64,000 nt of DNA from Calliphora vicina (Eukaryota > Arthropoda > Insecta > Diptera > Calliphoridae), in assembly GCF_958450345.1 (NCBI RefSeq), contig NC_088784.1, positions 93,921,947-93,985,946 of the forward strand, given 5' to 3'. Positions 11,196-23,336 of this stretch are shown piece by piece; the stretch's first letter is position 1; every line of letters begins with the position of its first letter. The position numbers and the translations under genes were made by a program. The notes under the pieces are model-generated. The model did not search any database, had not been told where the DNA came from, and saw only the letters and a list, made by a program, of their open reading frames with translations.

Positions 11196-12520
11196 GTTTG
11201 TAATTTCTACATTTTTCATTTGTGACCCCAAAAAATATGTATATTCTGGATCGTTATAAATAGCGGTGTCGATGTAGCCGTCTGTATGTTGAAGTCAATT
11301 TTCCGTAGCCCCCAAAAAACTTACATACATGATTCATATATCAATTTATCAGCTATAGACCCGGTTCAGTTGCTGTTTAAAATCGAAAAAATCGGCCCAC
11401 AAATGGCTGAGATATAAGCACAAACAGGACAACCTAGATATTTGACCTATTTATACCCTACACCACCATAGTGGGGAGGGTATTATGCGTTTGTGCAGAT
11501 GTTTGTAACGCCCAAAAATATTAGTCTAACACCCACCTTAAAGTATACCGATCGACTTAGAATCACTTTCTTAGTCGATTAAACGATGTCCGTCCGTCCG
11601 TCTGGTCGGCTGGCTGGCTGTCCATGTAAACATTGTGCGCAGAGTACAGCTCGCAATTTTGAAGACATTTCGATAAATTTTGGTGCATATTATTTTTTCG
11701 GCCCAAGGACCAAGCCTATTGAAACTGACTGAAATCGGTCCTTCATTTCAGCTAGCCCTCATACAAATGTCCTTCCGAAATTGGACTTTATCGGTCATAA
11801 ATATTTAATTTATAAATGTATCTCCACAAATTGCGGTCCAAATAAGTTGTATATATACAAAATTCATGTCACCAAATTTTGTTACGATTGGTCCATAATT
11901 AGTCATAGCTCCCATATAGACCCGCTTCCGAAAATCACTTTAACGTGCATAAATCGCTTAAAAATGTTGGTATACTCACAAAATTCAACATAATAAACTT
12001 TCATATAGACACAAATCACACGATCTAATTACATGGTGATCGGTCCATAATTGGTCATAGTCCCCATATAAGGTCCACTTCCGAAAATCACTCAAAAATA
12101 TAAATTATTGAAATTTTAAATGAAAAATGTTTTTGCTCTTTTACTTAGTGTAGGGTATTATATGGTCGGGCTTGACCGACCATACTTTCTTACTTGTTTT
12201 TCGGAATTACTTAGTCATTAATATAGAGAGTATGGATATCTAATGGTAGATATTTTAAAAACCTTTGCAATGCCATAGTAAGTCGGACCTGCAATGGGTC
12301 AAAATAACCCAAATTTTTTTCCAGCAAAAAAAAATTTTATCATAAAATTATTTTCAATAATAAAATTAAAAAAAAATAAATTAAAAAAAAATAAATTAAA
12401 TGCAATTTTTTTTTCAATTTTGAAAAAGAATTTTTTTTTAAATTTTGTTTACCAAAAAATATTTAAAATTTTTAATGAAGATTCGTCACAGCCGAATATA
12501 GTTCTTACTTGTTTAAATTA
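11196..12520 (+). repeat. DINE-like family B copy 2 containing a family A copy (composite)
   Basis: 11196-11446 and 12202-12520 are family B. Between them, after GATATTTGACCTATT, sits a whole family-A copy. The B part ends with GATTCGTCACAGCCGAATAT and CTTACTTG. The same A/B junction recurs at 28.6-29.1 kb. Confidence 0.8.
11447..12201 (+). repeat. DINE-like dispersed element, family A, copy 2 (most complete)
   Basis: It starts TATACCCTACACCACCATAG, has the core GATGTCCGTCCGTCCGTCTG, and ends with a hairpin ATGGTCGG-GCTTGA-CCGACCAT followed by ACTTTCTTACTTGTTTT. A GTCY-repeat core, a 3' hairpin and no coding are features of DINE-1/mini-me (Helentron-like) elements of Diptera. Confidence 0.8.
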
Positions 12521-14149
12521 AAGAAGTAAAGCAAAACTTTGTTGTTCAGTAGATACGTTCTATGTAAATCTCGCATTTTCAAGTCATACTCACAATACTT
12601 TGATCGGGATCTGGAAAACTCAAATAAAATGTGAAACCTCTTAACATTATCTATCTGATTTTGCTCCAATTTTCAGCATTTGGTTTTCAGACCTTGTAAG
12701 CATGGAAAAGTGCAAAGTAAAGGCCTCCCTAATATGTACTCATGATGACATATATTCTGTAAATGAAATCCAATGAATATTGTGTGTATAACAAATGTAA
12801 TGATATAAAATTAAACATTTTGCTACTTCTATGATACTTAAATAACAAGAAACTTGTAATGCAATTGAATTCAAAGCTAGAAAATCACATACATTGCTAG
12901 TAAAAAGATAAATGATTGCAAAAATTTAGCTCTAAATAAAAATGCCACTTTCAAGCAGTTAGCTCATTTAGATAGCGCCCTTTGATCGTTGTGAATCTGA
13001 CAGTCTGTCTAGTCTGCCTAAATTAATGTGCATTCAAAAATCCCACACATGATGGCAAAAAAATGTTTGACATTTTAATTGCAATGATTTACATTTATTC
13101 CCATACAATTTAATTTGAGTGATGTGTGAATATTTCATAGTAAACAAACATATTTCTTTTTTTGTTTTTAATTATTTAGATGTGAGGAACATGAGGTCTA
13201 TTTAAAACTGTATAACCCTCTATATATATATTTTTTCTTATCTTTAACCGGAAAATATAAATTAAATTAGAAAAAAAAATTACCTTACAACATCTTTCCT
13301 GTAATTAATGTATGCATTTGACTGCAAAAAAATATGTATATTCCCACAATATTTTAAGAGTTATAACTTTAACAGTAAACTATTTTTAGTATTAATAACT
13401 GAACTAGAGTTTAGGATATTCAAAATTTGTTTATATATTTTTTGAATTTTTATATAAATTAAAAGATTTTTAGCAAAAATTTCTTCTTTCTTCTCTGTAC
13501 TTTCCATTTTGCTGGTATTTCGATATCTTTTATCTAAATCTTTTAGTTTGTTTTTGGGTTTTTACAAGATTTACAGGTAGTAGTTTTAACTTGTGTGTGT
13601 TTGGCATTTGTCGCTTTTGTTAATGTACAAATGAATTGTCTTGAATTACAAAATCTCATATATCATCAGCAAAAGACACTTAAAATGTATGTATATTCCT
13701 GAATAATTGTTGAGGCAGGTTGGCATTTTTTTTCATTGGTAAGATTGTATGATGTGAAACAGGTAGAAAAGGACTGTGTCGGCATAATGAATACAAATTA
13801 TTAGAGGTGGTGTGGGCACAAAGAATTTTGAGAGAATATTAAATTCTGCTTAATATTTGCCCAAGTATTTCTCTCAGGATTCCTTAGAAATCCGGATGTA
13901 AGAGCAATGAAACTAATAATACTGATCACGTTAATGAAAATATAAAACCTGTGGATCTCGAAACAAATACAAATTCCCAATTGTTGAAAAGCTTACCTTT
14001 AATGTGTCACAAAGTATAAAGAGTATTTTATTAAGCGAAGCCTATATTTAAATTTAAATAAGACAAAGTGTGTGTCAGATATCATTGACATTTTTTATTC
14101 GTTTGAAAGGCCTATTGATGCCATTATGTATGAAATATAACATCGTGCA
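12521..14149. other. Intronic DNA, no gene seen
   Basis: AT-rich, with no frame longer than about 60 codons, no shared repeat and no obvious RNA gene. Confidence 0.5.
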
Positions 14150-14876
14150 AATATTCGGCTTCAATAGGTGACGAATATGTCAAAATCTCCCTGACTCTGG
14201 CTTATAAATCAGGCTCAATTTGAACGATTGCATTGGTTATGTTGGCTTTGAGAACAGCTGAGGTTTGTGGCTTATTCACATAGAACTGCGAAATCTCACA
14301 AGCAAAAGTCTAACGAGATCAAATCTCACGATATCGGTAGCCAGTTCATATCACCACCATATAATGTTATCATGACCTCAAATCGTCAATACAAAATGCA
14401 CAATTTGTCTTGAGCTGTGTTGCGGTCCTATTGAAACCACATGTCGTTGGTGCCCATATCATCCAATTTACACCAAAAGAAGTTGGTAATCATCGATCTA
14501 TAACGCTTGTAGTTGACGGTGATGAACTGGCGAACGTCGTTCTTAAAGAATTATGGACTTATAAATGCCGCCAGGCAAAAATCCACACCAAACAGTGACT
14601 TTTTCGGAACAGAACACCTAAGAATGTGGGATGCCCTCAAATCGTCAATACAAAATGCACAATGTGTCTTGAGCTGTGTTACTGTCCTATTGAAACCACA
14701 TGTCGTTGGTGTCCATATCATCCAATTCAGACCAAAAGAAGTTGGTAATCATCGATCTATAATGCTCTTCGTTGACGGTGATGAACTAGCCAACGTATTT
14801 CTTAAAGAATTATGGACCTATAAATGCCGCCAGGCCAAAATCCACACCAAACAGTGACTTTTTCGCAACAGAACAC
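14150..14876 (-). pseudogene. DD41D-type mariner-like transposase remnant with a tandemly duplicated segment
   Basis: The minus strand reads KVTVWCGF, then RYRSMITNFFW, ELDDMDTNDMWFQ and, near the left end, NWLPIS...DLISLDF. These are the catalytic landmarks of the family whose better copy is at 38.1 kb. Stops and shifts are frequent. A block of about 259 bp is present twice in tandem (starting near 14377 and 14636), so the WFQ motif region occurs twice. The + strand frames here (14410-14857) are antisense shadows of this duplication. Confidence 0.75.
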
Positions 14877-15545
14877 CTAAAATGGGATTTTTTCAAATTT
14901 GTAGCTTTTAATTTGAAAAATATGTACAAAATAAATTAATTCTAACCATTGGCCATTATTAGCTATGAACTTTTCATATCTTTCTTGCAACTTACCGATT
15001 CCAAGCCAAAACAATTCCTTAGCTTTTGAAGCCAGGAACGAATCAAGCCAATTTCTGATAGTCTATTCCAAAGTGAAGCGTCGATCCAAACAAATATTGG
15101 TCGGCCGGTCAGGCGAAACTTCCCAACCACTTCATTATAAATAGTTTTTTAACAGGTATTGAAACGTGTGACCGTGCGATGTCATGATGGAAGATTATGG
15201 ATTCTTGTCTGGCCGCATATACTTTTCATTTTTCGGCAAATGCTCACTTTAGTTATGTTCGGTACAGGTTCCCTGTGATGGTCTGGACAGTTTTAAGCTT
15301 CCCATAATAGATAAGACCCTTTTGCTCCCACCAAATAGAGATCATTACCTTAGAGCCATGGATATTTGGCTTTGGTGTCGATTGGTTGGCCGGGCTTCAC
15401 ATACGATCTCCTACGCTTCAGGTTATCGTAATGGATCCATTTTTCATCTCAAGTAATGATTCGATGCAAAAATAATTTACTTTTATAGAGTTCAAACATC
15501 ATTTCGGACATGAAAAATCATTTTTCAAGGTCTCTCAGTTTCAAT

Positions 15546-16822
15546 CAGGGATGTTAAATGAAGTTTACAATTTAGTACCACCCTCCAAAAAAAAATTGTA
15601 CTTTTTGGACCTTCGCGGTACCATTTTTTTTTACTTTATTAAAACATCAAAAAAGTGCATACAAATTTAATTGTACACAAAAAAACAAAACTTAACATTA
15701 ACAAACATTAAATTAGCTACTACCGACCAAAAATTGATAACTCTAAAACGGTTACTCCGATATTATCAAAATAAACTTAGAAAAATTTAAATATACATAA
15801 CCTATATTTCGTTTAATCGGCTCAGTAGTTTCGTATTTATAATAACAAATCGAAGCAGAAAATATATTTTTTACGTGAAAAATCTAAAACGGCAGAAATT
15901 GTTCAGATTTAATGCTTTATCACAAAGCCACTTATAATAGCAACAAAATTTTAGTTTTTTGTTTGATATACATAAAATTGAGCAGTTAATATTCTTCTTT
16001 CGATTGATTGAATTTTAAAATAATTTTCCCCATGCTATGTACAAATTTTAAGGTATATATTGTGTTTCAATCGGCTCAGTAGTTTCGAAGTTATAATAAC
16101 AAATTGAAGCAAAAATAAATTTTTTACGTGAAAATAGTAACAAAACACATGTAAAATTTCCACTCAAAGTTTCAATTTGTTTAAAACAAACAAATTTGCT
16201 ATTTCACGTAAAAAATATATTGTTTGCTTCAATTTGTAAATCTAACATTTTCTAAGTTTATTTTAATAATACTGGACTAACCGTTTTTGAGTTATCATTA
16301 AGTATGTGTGGAAACGTCTAACAAAATTTTGTAACTTTACTAAAAAATTTCAAAAAAATCTCTCCACAAAATTGAAATATTTGACAATTTTTGTACTTAG
16401 GTAGCCATGGTGCATCAAATCTATATAGTGGTTATTCACGCCTTTTTTTGCTGTTGATCTGTGTTATTGATTGAATCAAAATTTGCAATTCCCATTCGGG
16501 AACATTTTTACTAGTAGAGGTACAATACTACTTGAAATAACATTTGCAGAAGTAAATTTATGGAACCACATTAACACGTTTTAAGGTTGACTTTAGTTCT
16601 CAAAACTCAAAATTTTATATAAAATTGTTTGTCATTTTCTTTAATTTCTTTAACAATATCAATATTGATATTGTGTTTACAAATTGCTTTTGGTTTTTGT
16701 AAAAGTTGTTTATACAAAACATTTTTAAATTGTACCAAATGAGTCGCGGTAGTACCACGGTACTTTAGAAGGTCAAAATGTACCAAAAAAAGTACAATTG
16801 TACCAACTTTAACATCCCTGGT
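15546..16822. mobile_element. Non-autonomous hAT-type element (1277 bp) inserted in mariner
   Basis: Ends CAGGGATGTTAAA and TTTAACATCCCTG are perfect inverted repeats, and both flanks carry the same 8-mer GTTTCAAT (15538-15545, 16823-16830). Removing it restores a continuous mariner sequence. The interior has GTACCA/TGGTAC-rich ends and blocks such as CGGCTCAGTAGTTTCG, which are shared with the tandem array at 25.4-27.6 kb and with 53.7-54.2 kb. Confidence 0.9.
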
Positions 16823-17270
16823 TTCAATTCATATGGTTCCCAATTTCCCCAGCTTTTGGATAAATTCTGCTGCTTGGAAACGTTTTGAAATTGCTTATTG
16901 GGTAGCTTCCAATGTTTCAAGCTCTTGTTGAGTTTGACAACAATCTTATTGCCTCCAATTCTTGGTATTCCAATTTTTTGAAATCCGTGTCAAAATCACC
17001 AATTCTGAATCGCACAAACCAACTCTCGCACGTTGAAACTGAATATCTCTCAGCTTTAATTCGTATGGTACCCGATTTCCCAGCTTTTGAATGAATCATG
17101 CTGCTTGCAAGCGTTTTTGAATTGCTGCTTGAATATCTGCTAATGATTTTGCAAGCTTCAATCTTCGTGGTCTTCAAATTTTTTTTGGCCGGCCTGAGCG
17201 TTCTTGTCTTCAGTGTCAAAATCGTCACTTCAGAACCGCATAAACCAACTCTAGCACGTTAAAAAAGAAT

Positions 17271-17882
17271 GGCCCATAATCATAGTCAAACACTAAAGTC
17301 GGTTCTTTTTAAAAACAACTTTAAAATAAAAACCTGCTTTTTATTAATTTGCAATCATAGTCAAAATTAAAGTATGTTTTAAATTGAACCGATTTTAACT
17401 GGATGCCACCGCAAAAGTAGAAAATTTTTTCATACAATATACAACAAAAAACAGACAAGTGGCAACGCTGAACAGCTGACATACAAAATAAAAAAAAATT
17501 CAAAAAACGTAAACAATAAAAATAACCGGGACATCTAAAGAAAGAAAGTTGTTTGTTGTTGAAAAATGGAAATGATAAGATTAATATCATAATTACGATA
17601 TTTTGGTACTAATTTTATTGATAACTGTTCAATAATTGCAAAACCTCTACCAATATCTTGTAACTTAAACATTTTTTACTTTGTGACGAACTTTTTTACT
17701 CGGCGAAGAACAGCTGATGCTGTTGTTAAACGAGTTAAAAACAACTTCAGCTAGTTTTATATTTAGAGTCGACTTCAGAAGTATACTTTAACTTGTCTAT
17801 GATAGACCTAAAGTCCACTCTTAAGTAAAGCCGAGTTTAATTCTCTTAAAATGTACTTTATTTTTGACTATGATTATGGGCC
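17271..17882. mobile_element. 612-bp element with GGCCCATAATCATAGTCAAA ends
   Basis: The left end GGCCCATAATCATAGTCAAA is inverted almost exactly at the right (TTTTTGACTATGATTATGGGCC). The trinucleotide AAT flanks both sides. Ends starting GG with a 3-bp duplication would fit a PIF/Harbinger-like MITE, but three bases are weak evidence. No transposase frame. Confidence 0.65.
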
Positions 17883-18350
17883 AATGTCTTTAATTCGTAT
17901 GGTACCCGATTTCCCTGCTTTTAAATGAATCATGCTGCTTGCAAGCGCTTTTGAATTACTGCTAATGATTTTGCAAGCTTCAATCTTCTTGGTTTTCAAA
18001 CTTTTTTGGCCGGCCTGAGCGATCTAGCCGGCCGTGTCAAAATCGTCACTACTGAACCATTTCTGACACATTGAGACCGATGGAACACATTCACCATAAG
18101 CTTCGGTGAGCAATCGGTGTGATTGCAGAAGTAAAGCAAAACTTCCCACATATAACGCTTAGTTGGCACAAAATTCGTCATTTTCAAAGCAAAAAAACCT
18201 TATTGTTTACTTTACAATTTTCAATAACTACGTGAGAATAAATGACAGATGTATGACCTTCAAAATGACAGATAAGTTATTAAAAACCAAAAAACTATGT
18301 TTTAAACATACGCCATCTATTGTAAATCCCACAATTTTAAGTCATATACC

Positions 18351-19990
18351 CAACATAAAACAAATTTATCCTTTGCACATGCTGTTGAACGGAATTCCAC
18401 AGATGTAGCTTCAACAATATTGTCGCTACCAACTGTCAAAGTTCTGAATTCCCCATTGGAAGACCCTTTATTCAAAAAGTTCAATTAACTCCAAAATACA
18501 CCAGCTTTCAATATTTGCATTTCATCGAACCACACACGTTAAATAAATATTTATTTAAAAATCTATTTGCAAATATTTTTAAAATTAAATGTTTGCTCAG
18601 GCAATAAAAAAAATGCTCTTCTATAATATGAAATAAATCGCATGTCATGTCGATGAAACATGAACGTGGAGCTGAATGGAATAAATATATGGTATGTGGT
18701 TTTAAGTGTTGCCTACTTAGCGTGTTTCCCGCTAGATTTAGAGCTTTTTAAGCGCATTTTGAGAGTTAACGTTTTATTCGAAAAGCGAAAAAGTTGGGTT
18801 TTTCACTATGTTAGACTGTTTAATTCAATTGTTTCTTAAATTTGACACAAACTTTTATTTTATATTTCTGATCAACAATTAAAAGTAAAGTAAACTAATA
18901 CTCAACTGGAAACCTTAAAAATTTATATAAATATTTTCTCAATATATCAAGCGTTATCTGGATTATTTCTAAACATAAATACACAATACCAATCAAATCG
19001 GGGGTTTTTGGGGTCAAATTTAAACCACCAGAAGCTAAGCTATCGGAAACGATCGTGCTTAAAACATAATTACACGATACCGATCGAATCGGGGGTTTTT
19101 GGGGTCAAATTTAAATGCTATCGGAAATGATCGTGATCGTGCTCTAAACACAATTCCTGAACTCTCGCCAAAAGATACTTACTCTGCGCCCGCATTTTTG
19201 TAAAACTATTTGGCATCACTACTGCTTATAAGCACTGGTAGATTTGCATGACAAAAATTTATTTAAAAAAAAACTGTCTGCGTTTTTTTCTCTATTTAAA
19301 TTGATGGTTTTACGATTAATAATAAAATGAGAGTGAAATTTTGTTTTATAGAAAAAGAAGAATAAACAAACGTGTTTATTTAACACATAAATACAAACAA
19401 AAACTAACTAACTAAGCAATAAAAGAAATATTTGTATAGAAATTTTGTTAACAAATTATCAAACAATAGAATTTTTTTTCTTCATTCAAACTTGTTTTCA
19501 ATACTCCTATGAGTAATACATTTATATAATAGTTCATACAATATAAAATTGTTTATAATATTTATAGAAAATATATAAAACTATAGAAAATACTAAGTTA
19601 TATCACAGCTGTTCTTAAGAATTTTTATTTCTATAATTATCATAATTATAACATTTTCTTATACTAGAAGTTTTGCTAAAGGTATTTTAATTTGAGCTTT
19701 CAAACGTTAAGTGATTTGGAAAACTAAAGAAAGTCACACATTCTTGTGTTTCTATAAGTATGATCTAATCAATATTTAAATGTTGTTTCTAAGTAAAAAA
19801 AAACTTTCTCCTCTCTTGCTTAAAGTAAATAACGCAAAGCCAAAACTTAAATACTCTACAGCTAAACCTAGAATTAAACATAATTACACTCGTCTTAACG
19901 CTGATGCTCAGTCACACATATTCCAACACATAGCCCTAATAGACTGTAATTGTTTCATATATTTTTGGTAATTTGACACGTATGTGCTCT
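18351..19990. other. Intronic DNA with a short tandem duplication
   Basis: No gene seen. At 18980-19150 a unit of about 90 bp (AATCGGGGGTTTTTGGGGTC...GATCGTG) is present twice. The rest is AT-rich and without recognisable features. Confidence 0.5.
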
Positions 19991-20440
19991 TTGTAGTGCA
20001 AAGATAAGTCAATTGGTCACTATATACATCCCATATAATCTACCGTGAAGTCAATTGCCGCCTAAGTGTCTCCAAGTAATCTAGAGTGTAGTTAAACGTT
20101 AATTTTGTGAGTAATTCGTACAAACTTGTTGACATAATGATCATATTTTCTTTTTGCTGAAATATACTGACAGCAAAAGTATACTGAATGCGTGTACTCG
20201 ATTGCCACTTTATTGTCTCTAAGAAACCTAGAGTGTAGTCACTTTTAGACACTTTTTGGAGAGTTGTCGGTGAAAGGTTATTTTACAAGCAATTGGTTGT
20301 TTTACATTATGCATTTTTTTCCTTTTTATATGAAAACTTTTCAGATTCGTGCCTGTAACTGACTCTATGTAACCAGCTTGTTAATCGAAGCCGTTGATTA
20401 CTTTGGACCAGCAATCCATAAGGGTCATGCTCTAACATAT
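19991..20440. repeat. Dispersed repeat G, copy 1 (AAGTAATCTAGAGTGTAGT family)
   Basis: It shares TGTGCTCTTTGTAGTGCA, GAAGTCAATTG and TCTAAGTAATCTAGAGTGTAG-type blocks with 33735-34310, and each copy holds the last block twice. No coding and no clear ends. Confidence 0.6.
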
Positions 20441-20879
20441 TACAACAACAAGCAGCAATATCGATTTTAAGAATTGTTTTCATTAAAAACATAAAATGTT
20501 CCAATGCGTCTCACATTTTTGTTTATAACTTTTTTTTACAGCACCGATTTTACTGATTTTCAATACCCAACATCCCAGTACAATGATTAATAATCTGTAT
20601 TAATCTTATTGATCTTTGCTTTGTATTATGGACTTGAGTGTGTTTTACACACACTGTTGGGTAATTAGAATTTCATGAAGATCAATTATTTATATTTGTA
20701 GGTTCCATTGGGTTCATAGATTTCTCAAGCCTTTATCAAATATTTTCATGAGAATTTTGATTTTGAAAATCAGCAAAAACCACAATCACGCTGATTTTTC
20801 ACATATTTGTTCATATATCTCGGATACTAAACGTAGTACTTACAAATGTGTTCAAAGTATAACTTTGAATCGACAATAG

Positions 20880-22330
20880 GAAATAATTTTTTATTGAATA
20901 CCATTTTGTTCATACTGGCATAATGTCAAATCGGCCCAGAAATATGAAGGCACTCTGTGCTGTTTTAAGAAATGTAAAAGCCGTTTCTATGTTTATTGTG
21001 CCTGATGTCTCAAATGATTGGCTTCTTTTGCCAAAACTGCAAATTTCATTTGTTTTTTTGCCCGGTATTATTCTTGAACATTACCTCGTCCATCAGCCAC
21101 ATAAAAATCTTGACCTGGAAGTTGTGAAAAGTCTGCCAGTACATAAGTTTCATCATCCATCAAACAACAGATGTTTTTATACCCTTCACCATGAGTGACT
21201 AGGGTATAGAAGTTTGTCATTCCGTTTGTAATTTCTACATATTTCATTTGCGACCCCACAAAGTATATACATATATTCCGGATTGTTATAGATATCGTAG
21301 TAGATATAGCCATGAAATCAACTTTCCGTAGCCCCCAATATATCGGGAATTCTCCCGGCTCGATTGATATTTATAAAATTGGCAAACAAATGGCTGAGAA
21401 ATAAGAAAAAACAAGGACAACCTCGATTTTTGACCTATTTTTTAATCTATATCTGGGTTAAAAAGCCATTAATATAAACAATATGGATATCTACTGATAG
21501 ATATTTCAAAGACGTTTGCAACGGCGTATATAAGGCCGTACATAGTAAGTCGGACCTACAATGGGTCAAAATCAGGAAAAACATTTTTTAACCCGATTTT
21601 TTTTTTGACCAAAAAAAATATTTTTGTCATATAATTTTTTTCACTAATAAACATAAAAAAAATTTAAAAAATATTTTTTTTCATAGAATTTTATATTTTA
21701 TTTTTTTTTTGGTAAAAAAAATTCGGGTTGAAAATAGTTTTATCGATTTTTTGGCTAATAAACTTAAAAAAAAAATTTTGTCATTTTTTTCACTAATAAA
21801 TTTATTTTTTTTTTTTAAATTTTGTTTACCAAAAAAAAAATTATTTTAAATCTTAATTTGGTGAAGGGTATAAGTTTCGGTATAGCAGAAAAGCAAGTGC
21901 TTTTTTTAAATTTGACCTCAATTTGTTAACTCGATCTTTTGCTTCTAAGTTCTTTAGCGCATTTCGATCTGGGACCTTCTGAACTTTATACGACTTCAAC
22001 CCATTTTCTTTGCTCTGTGCACAAAATAATCAGAGCATTTAACTTTTCTAGCTGCTTTTCTGATAGAAGTGTTTGGTGTTCTTCGAAAGAGTTGTTCGAC
22101 TTTTTTTGCCTGACCAATATCTGTTTTTTTCTTCATGATCCAGGTTTTATTTCAATGTTCAAGACTTCTTTATACTGTTTAATGGCTTTGGAAACAGTGT
22201 GACGATGAACAACCATCAGATCTTTCGATATTTTTTTTTTGGAAATACCATACTGATTTTCTTTGAAAAGTTTTAATTACACTAGTTTACAAATCAAACA
22301 TTTTTGTTTGCTCATGGAATGAAACTTATA
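20880..22330 (-). pseudogene. Tc1-type (IS630 superfamily) transposase remnant split by a DINE-like element
   Basis: On the minus strand, 22330-21895 gives a helix-turn-helix N-terminus (FKENQYGISKKKISKDLM, VVHRHTVSKAIKQYKEV, RRTPNTSIRKAARKVK). 21175-20880 gives the catalytic part, with MDDETYVLADFSQLPGQDFY and then KRLLHFLKQH and FWADL. A family-B element fills 21172-21885 between them. Stops and shifts occur in both parts, and the segment between the HTH and the first Asp motif is missing. The order and strand fit one gene cut by a later insertion. The assignment rests on motif resemblance. Confidence 0.75.
21172..21888 (+). repeat. DINE-like dispersed element, family B, copy 3
   Basis: It opens TTTATACCCTTCACCATGAG and ends TTGGTGAAGGGTATAAG, giving inverted ends ATACCCTTCACCA/TGGTGAAGGGTAT. 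It sits inside the Tc1-type remnant, dating it after that element. Confidence 0.8.
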
Positions 22331-22673
22331 TTTTTGAGAAGAGCTACGGACGCTAGTTAATTGACCCTTTTTTGTTTCCCACCTATACGTCAAAATTTTG
22401 AGATATATGGGTTTTTATTTTTCACCTGCCCTGAGTACTACTAATGCATACTGTAGTGTACCGAATTGTAGTAATTAAGTATTTACATCGTTTTTGGGTA
22501 CTCAACACTCTGGTGAAGCTGCTAGATACTTTCAGAGTTGTATTCTTTTGACAAATTCCAAAAAAAAATGAACGGGAAAAAAATAAATACGGTTTAAAAG
22601 TACGTCTTTCCTGTAGATAAACGTTAATAAATCGCTGTTAAATACAAATTTCTAAAGTAAAAACTATATCAAA
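22331..22673. other. Intronic DNA, no gene seen
   Basis: No recognisable feature. This is the upstream flank of the pseudogene that starts at 22674. Confidence 0.4.
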
Positions 22674-23336
22674 ATGTCTTCTAGAAAGTGCAAAATAAAC
22701 CCAGACCATTTTTGTTTTATTTGCAGAAAAATTATTCAGTCAAATCGAGGTTTTCCTATAACACAAACACTGCAAAATGCTTATTTACATACATTAAATT
22801 ATTTCGTAAAAGCTTTAGATAAGACAAAACAAGCATTTCAATATTTATGCAGCGTGTTCTCGAGTCTTTCTGAGGCTAAACTAAATGATGGGATATTTGT
22901 GGGTCCTCAAATAAGAAAAATTTTGGTTGATACCAAATTTGAGTGTCTATTAACCGATGTTGAAAATGCAGTATGGAATTCTTTTAAACTTGTTGTTCAA
23001 GAATTTTTGGGGAATAAGAAAAGTCAAAATTATAGAGATATTGTTGCGAATTTATTACATAATTTTGAACTGATGGGTATAAATATATAACTCAAAATTC
23101 ACTTTTTACATTCTCATGTGGATTTTTTCCCGGAAAACCTCGGACTCATAAGTGACGAACATGGAGAGCGTTTCCATCAAGATTTGAAGTTTTTCGAGAG
23201 GAATTATTAAGGTTTTTGGGATCAGAATATGATACGAGACTACTGTTGAAGTGTCGTGAGGGAGACTAATGAAAATAATTATAAAAAGAGCACTAAACAC
23301 TTCAATTTTAATTTTTTGCGCTAATTTAATTTACAT
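22674..23336 (+). pseudogene. Pseudogene of an uncharacterised insect multicopy family (Cys-motif start, HGERFHQD-type end)
   Basis: A 138-codon frame begins MSSRKCKINPDHFCFICRK, with a CxxC pair plausible for zinc binding, and continues through FLGNKKSQNYRDIVANLLHN and FELMGINI. After the stop at 23088 the same frame goes on with LKIHFLHSHVDFFPENLG and SDEHGERFHQD, then two further stops, to about 23336. I recall this order of motifs in many predicted insect proteins of unknown function that occur in many copies and are probably mobile-element derived. The expected segment between the N-terminal Cys motif and YLCSVFSSLSEAK is shortened. Three in-frame stops mark it as dead, but there is no frameshift, so it is fairly young. 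Function unknown. Confidence 0.65.

Larger units (their letters stand above)
14877..18350 (-). pseudogene. mariner (DD34D) transposase remnant 2, broken by two other elements
   Basis: The mariner body runs 14877-15545, 16823-17270 and 17883-18350. The left terminal region is AAATGGGATTTTTTCAAATT. The right end AAATCCCACAATTTTAAGTC is near 18330 and is complementary to GACTTAAAAATGCGGGATTT at 37586. The gene is transcribed leftward: HTH residues lie near 17200-16830, WIHYDN-type sequence near 15440. The 3'-side segment (AATTCGTATGGTACCCGATTT... to the Cys-rich start) appears three times, at 16823, about 17045 and 17886, so part of the element was duplicated before or during decay. A hAT-type element (15546-16822) and a 612-bp element (17271-17882) are inserted. 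Confidence 0.8.

Noticed and set aside
11580..11620. GTCCGTCCGTCCGTCTG as a simple microsatellite
   Set aside because: It is the fixed core of a dispersed element found at the same place in several copies.
14410..14857. Two overlapping + strand frames with similar peptides
   Set aside because: Both are antisense readings of a tandemly duplicated transposase segment.
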